DNA of 64,000 bases. Origin: Selenomonas sp. AE3005. Its GTDB lineage: Bacteria > Bacillota > Negativicutes > Selenomonadales > Selenomonadaceae. The stretch covers positions 372,001-436,000 of the forward strand of contig NZ_JMME01000001.1 of the NCBI RefSeq assembly GCF_000686945.1. The letters are read 5' to 3'. The notes below the pieces were generated by a model. It ran no database searches, had not been told where the DNA came from, and saw nothing but the letters and a program-made list of their open reading frames with translations. Of the stretch, positions 35,741-43,707 are shown piece after piece; position 1 is the first letter of the stretch; every line of letters begins with the position of its first letter. The translations under genes were made by a program, and so were the position numbers.

Positions 35741-36775
35741 TCAAGGATAAATAGGCACGAAATCAAGCCCCATACGTTCTTCAAAACCGCAGGCAATATT
35801 GAAATTCTGTACCGCCTGTCCGGCAGCGCCCTTTACCAGGTTGTCTATGGCTGAAAGCACAATCACGCGGCCTGTACGTTCATCTACATGCCAGGCAATA
35901 TCGCAGAAATTAGAGCCGCGCACTTCCTTGGTGGAAGGATATGCCCCGGCACCGAGCAGACGGATGAAGTATTCCTTGCCATAAAGTTTGGCAAATGCGG
36001 CCGTGACCAGTTCTTCTGTAACCCCGTCTTTCAGATTTGCGTAGCAGGTCGAAAGAATGCCGCGTGACATAGGCACAAGATGCGGCGTAAAATTCAGCAG
36101 AACCTTTTCCCCGGAAATATCGGTAAGTGCCTGTTCAATCTCCGGCGTATGACGATGTTTGGCTACATTATACGCCCGGAAATTATCGTAAAGTTCCGGG
36201 AAGTGGTTCGCCTGTTTGGCGCTGCGCCCGGCTCCCGATACACCAGACTTGGCATCGATGATAATGCTGTTAACATCGATTAAATGCTGTTTGGCCAGCG
36301 GTGCCAGTGCTAAAATACTGGCGGTGGTAAAGCAGCCGGCGTTGCCGATAATCTTGGCGCTCTTTATCTGTTCGCGGTAAAGTTCTGCCAGACCATACAC
36401 CCGTTCTGCCTCCTGATGTGTATGCGGGACATGATACCAGGCCTCATAGACGCTAGTATCGGCAAAGCGGTAATCGGCTCCGAGGTCGATTATGCGTACC
36501 GGCTTGCCGGCCAAAGCTCTGCCCACTTCCATAGCATGGCCATGCGGCAAGCCGATAAAGATAAAGTCGCTGTCCTGACCGATGCTTTCGATGTCCTTAA
36601 TGCTCTCCAGCTGCATGTCATAAAGCCCACGCAAGTGAGGGTAAAGACTGGCAATGTTTTCTCCTGTATGACTTTCCGAGGTTATGTGGACGACCTCTGC
36701 CTGAGGATGCTGATACAGCAAACGCAGCAATTCAGCTCCGGCATACCCCGTTGCGCCAATAACGCTGACTTTCAT
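35741..36775 (-). CDS. argC: N-acetyl-gamma-glutamyl-phosphate reductase
   Basis: NADPH-dependent reduction of acetylglutamyl phosphate. I start at MKVSVIGATGYAGAELLRLL (344 residues), where GGAGG stands seven bases upstream; the frame is open further but without homology. The Rossmann motif GATGYAGAE and the catalytic Cys in IGNAGCFTTASILALAPL are clear, as are HRHTPEIEQ and GSNFCDIAWHVDERTGR. First gene of argCJBDFGH. Confidence 0.96.
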   Translation of the reverse strand: MKVSVIGATGYAGAELLRLLYQHPQAEVVHITSESHTGENIASLYPHLRGLYDMQLESIKDIESIGQDSDFIFIGLPHGHAMEVGRALAGKPVRIIDLGADYRFADTSVYEAWYHVPHTHQEAERVYGLAELYREQIKSAKIIGNAGCFTTASILALAPLAKQHLIDVNSIIIDAKSGVSGAGRSAKQANHFPELYDNFRAYNVAKHRHTPEIEQALTDISGEKVLLNFTPHLVPMSRGILSTCYANLKDGVTEELVTAAFAKLYGKEYFIRLLGAGAYPSTKEVRGSNFCDIAWHVDERTGRVIVLSAIDNLVKGAAGQAVQNFNIACGFEERMGLDFVPIYP

Positions 36776-36876
36776 GAATAATCCTCCTTCACATGCATAG
36801 CTTACGATAAACTGACCTGTCAGCGCGGATTGCATACTGCTAATCGCCGCCCGGCAAATGTACTCTGTAAACTATG

Positions 36877-36912
36877 TTTATAATTATACATCGTTAATGC
36901 ATAAAATTGCAA
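36877..36912 (-). promoter_or_regulatory. argC: Promoter of the arg operon with an overlapping AT-rich dyad (candidate ARG box)
   Basis: Reading leftward: -35 TTGCAA (36907-36912), 18-base spacer, -10 TATAAT (36883-36888). The -10 sits inside the dyad ATGTATAATTATAAACAT. That resembles ArgR/AhrC operators (paired AT-rich TGNATNNNNATNCA boxes) in form, so arginine repression by overlapping the -10 is plausible but not shown. Confidence 0.5.
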
Positions 36913-36933
36913 GCCCCATTTGAAATAAATTCA

Positions 36934-36942
36934 TGATATACT
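36934..36942 (+). promoter_or_regulatory. Extended -10 promoter of the GT51 gene
   Basis: TGATATACT lies 37 bases before the start of the rightward transglycosylase gene, back to back with the arg promoter. Confidence 0.45.
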
Positions 36943-36978
36943 ATTTAAGAAGCATTTAATTATTTCAAGGAGTTCAAG

Positions 36979-37821
36979 ATGAGAAAAAATAAAAAACGGC
37001 GAATTTACCGACAATTTTTTCGCTGGTGTTTCTTTCTGGTCACGGTATTCTTTATTACCTTCCTGCTGGCAGGTGGGACAGCGTTGTTCTCGCCAAAGAC
37101 CTGGCAGCATGCCGGCGATTTTCTGCCCAAACTGGAAAGCCGTCTGCCAGCCATTCAGCAGCCGGATATTCCCCTGCAGGTTTCGACCACTGACAGACTC
37201 AGCCGTATGCTGTTTATCAAAAGAGCTGTCGATGCCCGTATCGATAAGGAACATTATGTAAAGCTGGAAAATATTCCGTCTGACCTGCAAAAAGCTGTCA
37301 TTGCTGTCGAGGACAGCCGCTTTTACAGCCATCACGGCTTTGACGTGGAAAGTATCATACGCGCCACCCTGGTCAATCTGCAATACGGACAAATTGAAGA
37401 AGGCGCCAGCACCATCACACAGCAGCTCGTAAAGAATTTGTTCCTTAGTCACGAGCAGTCCTTCGGCCGCAAGGGGGAAGAATTGCTGTTGGCTCTCGAC
37501 ATGGAAGCTAATTACAGCAAAGAAGAGATTTTGGAGCTTTACCTTAATACCATTTACTACGGTTCTAATTATTACGGTATTGGGCCGGCAGCTGAAGGTT
37601 ACTTTGGCAAACAGACACAGGAGCTGAAACTGCCGGAATGTTCCATGCTGGCCGGGCTACCCAATGCCCCTTCACTCTATTCCCCTTATGTTGACTTTAT
37701 GCTGGCCAAGAAACGCCAGTTTGTCGTTCTTGACGCCATGGTCCGCAATGGTTATATCGATGACAGCACCGCCGAGTCTGCGAAGATAAAACCACTTTAT
37801 CTGGCCAAGGGTGCCAAATAA
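36979..37821 (+). CDS. Monofunctional peptidoglycan glycosyltransferase (GT51)
   Basis: This 280-residue inner-membrane enzyme polymerises lipid II into glycan strands. A basic N-terminus and one membrane segment (WCFFLVTVFFITFLLAGGTA) precede the GT51 domain: EDSRFYSHHGFD (catalytic Glu), GASTITQQLVKN, GEELLLALDMEANYSKEEIL, ELYLNTIYYGSNYYGIGPAA and MLAGLPNAPS. No transpeptidase domain follows, so it is MtgA-like, although its motifs resemble class A PBPs. AAGGAG precedes the ATG. It diverges from the arg operon and is one of few plus-strand genes. Confidence 0.94.
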   Translation: MRKNKKRRIYRQFFRWCFFLVTVFFITFLLAGGTALFSPKTWQHAGDFLPKLESRLPAIQQPDIPLQVSTTDRLSRMLFIKRAVDARIDKEHYVKLENIPSDLQKAVIAVEDSRFYSHHGFDVESIIRATLVNLQYGQIEEGASTITQQLVKNLFLSHEQSFGRKGEELLLALDMEANYSKEEILELYLNTIYYGSNYYGIGPAAEGYFGKQTQELKLPECSMLAGLPNAPSLYSPYVDFMLAKKRQFVVLDAMVRNGYIDDSTAESAKIKPLYLAKGAK

Positions 37822-37837
37822 GCAGAATACAAGGTAA

Positions 37838-37884
37838 AAAAATGGAGACAATCCTCCCTAAGGAGTATGTCTCCATCTTTTTAT
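37838..37884. terminator. Bidirectional intrinsic terminator
   Basis: ATGGAGACA (37842-37850) and TGTCTCCAT (37868-37876) form the stem, with A and T runs on either side, between the converging GT51 and secreted-protein genes. Confidence 0.88.
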
Positions 37885-38447
37885 TTCTTTTTGTTCTGGT
37901 CCTTTAACTGTTCAGCAGCGGAACGGTCAAAATGTTTATAGAACTGTTCGCTAAGGTTAGTGAAGGTATTCACGGTGTCCTTTTCACTGCTGTTGGCACG
38001 GATTTCGTAAGTGTAAAGCAGTTCGTTAGTGCCAGCTTTGAACACATCAAAGAAGAACGTAGTACGGCTGTTGTTAGCTACCGTCAGTACTACGTAAGCG
38101 TCAGCATAATCAGCTACGTTTTCCTTGAAAGTCTTGGCAGCCTGACGGCGGTCCAAGGACTTGATGTCTACGTTCTTAGCTGCTTTGACAGCCTCTGCTA
38201 CAGCATCATAAGATACTACATAGCTGCGGGATACGCGGCTGGAATCATACACAATCTGCGTCAGCATGTCCTTATTCGGAGCTTTTTCATCAACCGGGGT
38301 ATAAAGCGGTGCAGCAATAGCAATACGCTTTACAGCCGTGATATCAGCGCCCTCTTGAATCGTCACCTGGTCAGCATTGGCAAAAGCCACCTGTGCGCTG
38401 AGTACTACCATGCACACCACAAGAAGCATTTGAACAATTTTTTTCAT
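37881..38447 (-). CDS. Secreted protein of unknown function
   Basis: About 188 residues from MKKIVQMLLVVCMVVLSAQV, a signal peptide cleaved near AFANA. The start is chosen for its GGAGGG site; the frame extends 16 codons upstream without support. The mature part (ITAVKRIAIAAPLYTPVDEK, YVVSYDAVAEAVKAAKN, YVVLTVANNSRTTFFFDVFK) has the alternating beta-alpha look of small periplasmic proteins of CsgG/LPP20-like type, but I cannot assign a family. It ends QLKDQNKKK. Confidence 0.75.
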   Translation of the reverse strand: MKKIVQMLLVVCMVVLSAQVAFANADQVTIQEGADITAVKRIAIAAPLYTPVDEKAPNKDMLTQIVYDSSRVSRSYVVSYDAVAEAVKAAKNVDIKSLDRRQAAKTFKENVADYADAYVVLTVANNSRTTFFFDVFKAGTNELLYTYEIRANSSEKDTVNTFTNLSEQFYKHFDRSAAEQLKDQNKKK

Positions 38448-38547
38448 GGATTGTTTCCCTCCATAATTATAAAATTTGGCGAAAAAATATCGCACATTCG
38501 TAATTATACACTATTTTTATTCTTTCTGCCAGTATTTATCGCAGTTA

Positions 38548-40038
38548 TTACTGACCAATAAACGACAGGACAGCCTGACGCATATCTGTTTTGGCACAAA
38601 CGTCCTGATGACGGGCAGCCTTTTGTTTTAAAGCACCTAACCCCTGCGGAATCGGATTGGTGTTCAGCTCCTGTAATTTAGCCAGCAGGGCGAATTCATC
38701 GAGCCCTTCCGTGCTGACCTCCAGAGCATTTAAAACGCTGCCGTTAAATTTATACGGACTGGCCGTGGAAACAACTACCATCTTGTGGTCATCGCCGGTG
38801 GCTTTTTGGTAGTTTTCTGCCACCTGCCAGGCCACAGCTGTATGCGTGTCCAAAATGTATTTATGCTGCTGGTAAACCTTATGTATGCAGGCTTGCGTTG
38901 CCTGGTCATCAACCCAGTCAGCCCAGAATTTTTCCTGCAGCAGCTGACGCGTTTGCCCATCGGTCTCATAAGCGCCCTGCGTTTTCAAGTCCTGCATCCA
39001 GCCGGCTACCTTGGCTTTGTCATTTGTCAGATGGTACAACAGACGTTCGAGGTTGCTGGAAATCAGGATATCCATCGACGGTGTGATGGTCTTGAAGAAC
39101 TGCCGGTTTCTGTCATAACGGCCGCTATGCAGGAAATCCGTCAGAACATTATTAGCATTGGAGGCACAAACAAGTTTGTGAATTGGCAGCCCCATCTGCT
39201 GTGCATAAAATGCCGCCAGGATATTGCCAAAGTTTCCTGTAGGTACAGTGAAGTTAATGGCCTCACCCTTCGTAATCTTACCGGCCTTGCGCAAATCGGC
39301 GTAGGCACTGAAGTAATAGACAATCTGCGGTACGAGACGGCCCCAGTTGATGGAATTGGCGGAGGACAGTTTGACATTCTGCCCTGCCAGTTTTTGGGCA
39401 AAATCACTATCGGCAAAAATATCTTTAACACCGCTCTGCGCGTCGTCAAAATTGCCTTTTACCGCAGTTACATTGACATTAGCCCCTTCCTGCGTAACCA
39501 TCTGCAGCTGCTGGATACGGCTGACGCCACCCTCGGGATAGAATACCATGATGGAAATCTGCGGTACGTCCTTAAACCCTTCCAACGCCGCCTTGCCGGT
39601 ATCACCGGACGTGGCCACGAGAATCAGCACCTGGGATTTTTCCCCGGTCTTTTTGAGGGCAGTGCTCATCAGCTGCGGCAGCAGCTGCAAGGCCATATCC
39701 TTGAAAGCACTGGTCGGGCCATGCCAGAGTTCAAGAACCTGCATATCCCCTAAATCCGTCACCGGCGCTTTGGCCTGACAGTCAAATTTTCCCTGACCAT
39801 ATGCTTTGGTCACGCAAGCCTGAATTTCCGCCGGCGAATAATCCGTCAGAAATAAGCCTAACACCTTGGCCGCCCGTTCTTCATAAGTTAAGGGCACCAG
39901 GCTTTCGATAAAATCTTCATCAATGGGCGGCAGGCTGTCCGGCACAAATAAGCCTTCGTCACTGGCCAGCCCCTTGATAATCGCCTCAGCTGAAGTTACC
40001 TGCTCACTATTTCCCCTGGTACTGCTGTAATTCATCAA
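38548..40038 (-). CDS. thrC: Threonine synthase
   Basis: Converts O-phosphohomoserine to threonine with PLP. The 496-residue enzyme belongs to the longer class: YSSTRGNSEQVTSAEAIIKG at the front, the PLP lysine in HGPTSAFKDMALQLLPQL (near 110), ATSGDTGKAALEGF, and FTVPTGNFGNILAAFYA. It works with hom and thrB at the other end of the window, so the threonine genes are split between two loci. Confidence 0.96.
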   Translation of the reverse strand: MMNYSSTRGNSEQVTSAEAIIKGLASDEGLFVPDSLPPIDEDFIESLVPLTYEERAAKVLGLFLTDYSPAEIQACVTKAYGQGKFDCQAKAPVTDLGDMQVLELWHGPTSAFKDMALQLLPQLMSTALKKTGEKSQVLILVATSGDTGKAALEGFKDVPQISIMVFYPEGGVSRIQQLQMVTQEGANVNVTAVKGNFDDAQSGVKDIFADSDFAQKLAGQNVKLSSANSINWGRLVPQIVYYFSAYADLRKAGKITKGEAINFTVPTGNFGNILAAFYAQQMGLPIHKLVCASNANNVLTDFLHSGRYDRNRQFFKTITPSMDILISSNLERLLYHLTNDKAKVAGWMQDLKTQGAYETDGQTRQLLQEKFWADWVDDQATQACIHKVYQQHKYILDTHTAVAWQVAENYQKATGDDHKMVVVSTASPYKFNGSVLNALEVSTEGLDEFALLAKLQELNTNPIPQGLGALKQKAARHQDVCAKTDMRQAVLSFIGQ

Positions 40039-40060
40039 ACCGCCTCTTTCCTAAAATATA

Positions 40061-40549
40061 TTATCTGCTGATGGCCGTTACCGTGGCCTTGGCCGCCGTC
40101 ACTAAATCGGCTGGCTTTAACAAAATCTGTTCACCGCGCTTACCGGCACTTACAGCAATAATCTCCTGCGCCAGCGCGCTTTCATCAAGGAAAACAGGAT
40201 AATCCTTCTTGGCCCCTAATGGCGAACAGCCGCCGCGGATATAGCCTGTCAGGGCAAATACTTCCTTAAGATGTACCATTTCCACACGCTTATTGCCCGA
40301 GGCCGCTGCCAAAGCCTTTAAATCCAGCTCGCCGCCGCCCGGAATCACCGCCATGACCACGCCATTCTTATCGCCACGGCAGACCAGTGTTTTATACACC
40401 ATTTCAATCGGCATGCCCACAGAGGCTGCCACATGCACCGCTGACAAGTCATTTTCATCAACCTCATAGGTTTTCAGCTCATAGCTGATACCCAAAGTAT
40501 CTAAAATACGCGCCGCATTGGTCTTAGCCTCTTTTTTCTTTTTTGCCAT
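40061..40549 (-). CDS. ybaK: Cys-tRNA(Pro)/Cys-tRNA(Cys) deacylase (YbaK/EbsC family)
   Basis: A 162-residue trans-editing enzyme that hydrolyses mischarged Cys-tRNA(Pro). The basic N-terminus MAKKKKEAKTNAARILDTLG is followed by the YbaK fold with VYKTLVCRG (Lys of the active site), AVIPGGGELDLKALAAASGN and GYIRGGCSPLGAKKDYPVFL, the family signature. Twenty-two bases upstream of thrC on the same strand, possibly cotranscribed. Confidence 0.94.
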   Translation of the reverse strand: MAKKKKEAKTNAARILDTLGISYELKTYEVDENDLSAVHVAASVGMPIEMVYKTLVCRGDKNGVVMAVIPGGGELDLKALAAASGNKRVEMVHLKEVFALTGYIRGGCSPLGAKKDYPVFLDESALAQEIIAVSAGKRGEQILLKPADLVTAAKATVTAISR

Positions 40550-40668
40550 AAAATAAATACACCTGATTTCCTTTTATTGTCCATGAATCATTATACAGCT
40601 ATTTTACAAAATTGGCTATAGTATTTTATATTTATCATCAATTTTGTAAATCATTGTTTTGCCAGGGA

Positions 40669-41760
40669 TTATATTTTCACATATTCCGAACCAAGTTCCA
40701 TTATCTTAAGCCCGTTGCCTTCCAAAACAGCCGCCAGGTCATGGGCGGTGCCGTTGAATTCCAAGTCCACGGTGATGTTTTGCCAGGCGCTGCCCCGTAC
40801 AAATACGTTATGAACCCCGGGCAGGCCCTGCAGATACTCTGTGAGCTCTGAGATATTGCCCAGCTTGCCGCCGGTGACCAGCAGGGTTATATGCTGGCTG
40901 GGGTTGGCAGCTTTATTTAGGGCGGCCTCCCCTACGGCCTTGGCAATGCCACGGCTCGCATTACGGGCAGCCTCCTGCTCAGCATTCGGACCACGACGTT
41001 CCGATTTTCCCTGAAAGTTGCCGGCATAAATAACTTCCCCGGAATTGGCATTGAGCAAACGCAGGGAAATTACCGCCGCCGCTTTTTTCAAATTGGCAAA
41101 ACCGGGACGATTCACGTAATCGGCCAGACTACCGACGCTCATATCCACCTGCGCGGTAACAATATAATCCACAGGCGACTGCACCTGCAGAGCCTGCCAT
41201 AACTGCCGGTCACCGCTGGCATTAGCAGCCAGCAGGCGGCGCCGCAGGGAGTCCGACACCTGTCCTAAGTCAACCACCCGGGAAAAGCCCTGACTGGTCA
41301 GCCCGCTGATAATTTCGTTTTCGACGCTTGGATATGTCTTACCGCCCCGGTCGACAGCGAGAACACCGATACGGGGGTCCTGCATATTGGCCTTGATAAC
41401 GGCCTTTTTCTGCGCCAGGGTTCCCAGGGCCGCACTGATTTTCTGCTCTTGTACATCAGCTTTGATTTTTACCTGATATATCCCGTTTTTATGGGAGGAT
41501 TCCAAAACTTCATAGCTTTTGATATAACCATCGGCCTGTGTATAGACGCGGTCATAAATAAGCCGGTAATTCTGCACATAACTGCGGCTGTCGACCATAA
41601 CACCGACCTGCTGTTCCACGGCCTCCCGCAGCGCTTGTTTCAGAGCACTGCGCTCCGAACCGCCCATGCCTGTCACGGTAACAACCGCAGCCGATACAGG
41701 CTGCATGCTGACCAATAAACTCAAGGCGAGCCCTGCGCCTATTGCTGAAAATCTCCCCAT
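40669..41760 (-). CDS. Secreted FlgT/LPP20-like protein
   Basis: The 363 residues start with a signal peptide (MGRFSAIGAGLALSLLVSMQ, cleaved near PVSA). The first domain (VTVTGMGGSERSALKQALRE, QQVGVMVDSRSYVQNYRLIY, ADGYIKSYEVL) matches the N-terminal domain of flagellar assembly protein FlgT and related LPP20 proteins. The central part (IGVLAVDRGG...SPVDYIVTAQVDMS) looks CsgG/TolB-like, and the end (GLPGVHNVFVRGSAWQNITV) is a small alpha-beta module. No flagellar genes are near, so an envelope role is as likely as a flagellar one. Confidence 0.8.
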   Translation of the reverse strand: MGRFSAIGAGLALSLLVSMQPVSAAVVTVTGMGGSERSALKQALREAVEQQVGVMVDSRSYVQNYRLIYDRVYTQADGYIKSYEVLESSHKNGIYQVKIKADVQEQKISAALGTLAQKKAVIKANMQDPRIGVLAVDRGGKTYPSVENEIISGLTSQGFSRVVDLGQVSDSLRRRLLAANASGDRQLWQALQVQSPVDYIVTAQVDMSVGSLADYVNRPGFANLKKAAAVISLRLLNANSGEVIYAGNFQGKSERRGPNAEQEAARNASRGIAKAVGEAALNKAANPSQHITLLVTGGKLGNISELTEYLQGLPGVHNVFVRGSAWQNITVDLEFNGTAHDLAAVLEGNGLKIMELGSEYVKI

Positions 41761-41810
41761 TTATATTCACCTCCGCAAGATTGCTGTCACATATATATTT
41801 TATGGCAAAA

Positions 41811-41852
41811 AAAGGTCATCTGACAAGTCATTTTAACTGTCAGATGACCTTT
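41811..41852 (-). terminator. Intrinsic terminator of the fumarate reductase operon
   Basis: AAAGGTCATCTGACA and TGTCAGATGACCTTT form a perfect 15-bp stem with a 12-base loop and a run of seven T on the minus strand. Confidence 0.9.
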
Positions 41853-41879
41853 GGGTACGGTTAATTCATCTACCTAAAA

Positions 41880-42746
41880 TCAGCCGATCTTTAATTTTTC
41901 CTGAGCCGATACGTGGCGGTTAAAGCCCACTTCCTCTTTAGTCAGGCCCAAGGCCAGGCCAACGAGCTGCTGGAGGTGCAGAATAGGTACCTGGGCCTGG
42001 GAATGTACGGCATGACGTCCTTCCGGCTCGTACATATCGAGCTGCATCTGGCACAGCGGGCACGGCGTAGCAATAGCCATAGCCCCGGCCCGGTCTGCAC
42101 TATCTACGATTTGACCTGTCACGGTCAGTACATCATGTTCGGCGGCCAGCTGTGCATGGAAACCGCAGCATTTACGGCTGGCATCGAACCAGACAGGCTC
42201 GGCTCCCAAAGCACGAATAAGACGTTCCAGATATTCGGGGTGCTTGCCATCGCCGTGGTCCATAACTTCCTGCGGACGCAAAATATGACAGCCATAATAA
42301 GCGGCAATCTTAACACCACTTAGCGGCTTTACAACCTTGCCGGCCAGAAGTTCCGGATGTTCGTCCAAAATCCACAGGAAATGCGTAACCTTGCTGGTGC
42401 CTTTGTACTCGTAAGGATGGCCAGATTCCTTAAGAATGCTGTTGACCTTTTCCTTCAGCTTGGCGTCCTTATCCAGACGCATTTTGGCCGTGCGCAGCTG
42501 CAGGGTGCAGGTGTTGCAGACGGTCATAATATCCAGCCCCATATGCTCGGCAATCGAGATATTACGGGCGTTGATAACCAACGCTGCCAGGTCATTAACT
42601 CCCTGGGCATGCGAGGCACCACAGCAGGTCCAGTTGGGAATTTCCTCAATTTCGATATTCAGCTTTTCACATACTTTTTTCAGCGAAGTGTAGGCCTCAG
42701 CTGCAGCCCCTTCCAGCACACAGCCCGGAAATAATGCATACTTCAT
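41880..42746 (-). CDS. mfrE: Fumarate reductase subunit E (HdrB-like, two CCG domains)
   Basis: The 288-residue quinone-side subunit has two cysteine-rich CCG domains: FPGCVLEG...WTCCGASH...CNTCTLQ in the first half and GCHILRP...KCCGFH...CPLCQMQ in the second. They resemble heterodisulfide reductase HdrB, which holds unusual Fe-S clusters. There is no membrane span, which distinguishes it from cytochrome-b type anchors. With the Tat-exported flavoprotein it matches SdhE/MfrE of the methylmenaquinol:fumarate reductase type known from Wolinella. The start follows mfrB by two bases. Direction of catalysis is inferred from the anaerobic context. Confidence 0.88.
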   Translation of the reverse strand: MKYALFPGCVLEGAAAEAYTSLKKVCEKLNIEIEEIPNWTCCGASHAQGVNDLAALVINARNISIAEHMGLDIMTVCNTCTLQLRTAKMRLDKDAKLKEKVNSILKESGHPYEYKGTSKVTHFLWILDEHPELLAGKVVKPLSGVKIAAYYGCHILRPQEVMDHGDGKHPEYLERLIRALGAEPVWFDASRKCCGFHAQLAAEHDVLTVTGQIVDSADRAGAMAIATPCPLCQMQLDMYEPEGRHAVHSQAQVPILHLQQLVGLALGLTKEEVGFNRHVSAQEKLKIG

Positions 42747-42748
42747 AA

Positions 42749-43705
42749 TTATTCAGCCTCCTTCGCTGCCGCCTCAGCATTCTTGACAATCTTGCGGATA
42801 GTATCTATTTCAGGATTTACTTTATGCGTATCCAGCGGATTCATCTTACCCACACGCATGAGGCGCAGGGCCATTGGTGCACGAAGTCCGGCCATAAGGA
42901 AACCCTCGGACTTGATGTTCAGCTTGGATTCATCAAGCGTACCGGACTCGCTGATATCATCATAGATAGCTTTGGCATGACGGGCACCGACGTTATCATC
43001 AAGCCCCTTCTTAAAGGTAGCCTCTTTAAGTTTTTCGATGGCACCGGCCGGGTCCAGTCCTTTAGGACATTTCGCCGTACATTCCTGACAATTAAAGCAA
43101 CGCCAAAGGCCGGCTTTGACCACGGCTTTCAAATGTTCTTCCGGACTCTTGTCACGGGAATCAGCCACCAGTTTTTCCGCCTTGACGAACACAAACGGGT
43201 CAAGGAAGTCTTCCTGATTCAAGGTGTTCTTGTTGCACTCGGACACACAGGAACCACAGAGAATGCAGCCGGCGTATTTCTTGTATTTGTTGAAGTCCTC
43301 CGGCGACTGTTTGCAGCCTTTATCCTTGGAGAACTCATCTTTGGGCTGCACCACAGGTTTGATTTTCTTGATACGGGCATACTTGGGATCCCAGTCCACA
43401 ATCAAATCGCGGATAACTTTAAAGTTGCCCAGCGGCTCAATGGTCAGTTCATTAGTGTCATATCGTTTTACCAGATTTTCTACGAGCATTTCGCAGGCCA
43501 GTTCCGCATTGCCGTTGACGCGTACCGAGCAGGCGCCGCAGATACTCGAGCGGCAAGAGCAGGTAAACGACAGCGTGGGGTCCTGTTTTTCCTTGATTTC
43601 AATCAGGGCCTCCAAGACTGTCATACCGACTTTTAAGGTCACGGTATAATTCTGCACCCATTTTCGGCCTTCCACGAAGCGATGGATTCTAAGTTTCACA
43701 TCCAT
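42749..43705 (-). CDS. mfrB: Fumarate reductase / succinate dehydrogenase iron-sulfur subunit
   Basis: About 318 residues from the ATG of MDVKLRIHRF, eight bases after AGGAAG; a TTG two codons earlier overlaps the mfrA stop. The plant-type 2Fe-2S site is CSCRSSICGACSVRVNG plus AELAC; the bacterial ferredoxin part has CILCGSCVSECN and CFNCQECTAKCPKG for the 4Fe-4S and 3Fe-4S clusters. A C-terminal extension of about 80 residues goes beyond classical FrdB. It passes electrons between the flavoprotein and the CCG subunit. Confidence 0.94.
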   Translation of the reverse strand: MDVKLRIHRFVEGRKWVQNYTVTLKVGMTVLEALIEIKEKQDPTLSFTCSCRSSICGACSVRVNGNAELACEMLVENLVKRYDTNELTIEPLGNFKVIRDLIVDWDPKYARIKKIKPVVQPKDEFSKDKGCKQSPEDFNKYKKYAGCILCGSCVSECNKNTLNQEDFLDPFVFVKAEKLVADSRDKSPEEHLKAVVKAGLWRCFNCQECTAKCPKGLDPAGAIEKLKEATFKKGLDDNVGARHAKAIYDDISESGTLDESKLNIKSEGFLMAGLRAPMALRLMRVGKMNPLDTHKVNPEIDTIRKIVKNAEAAAKEAE

Positions 43706-43707
43706 AA

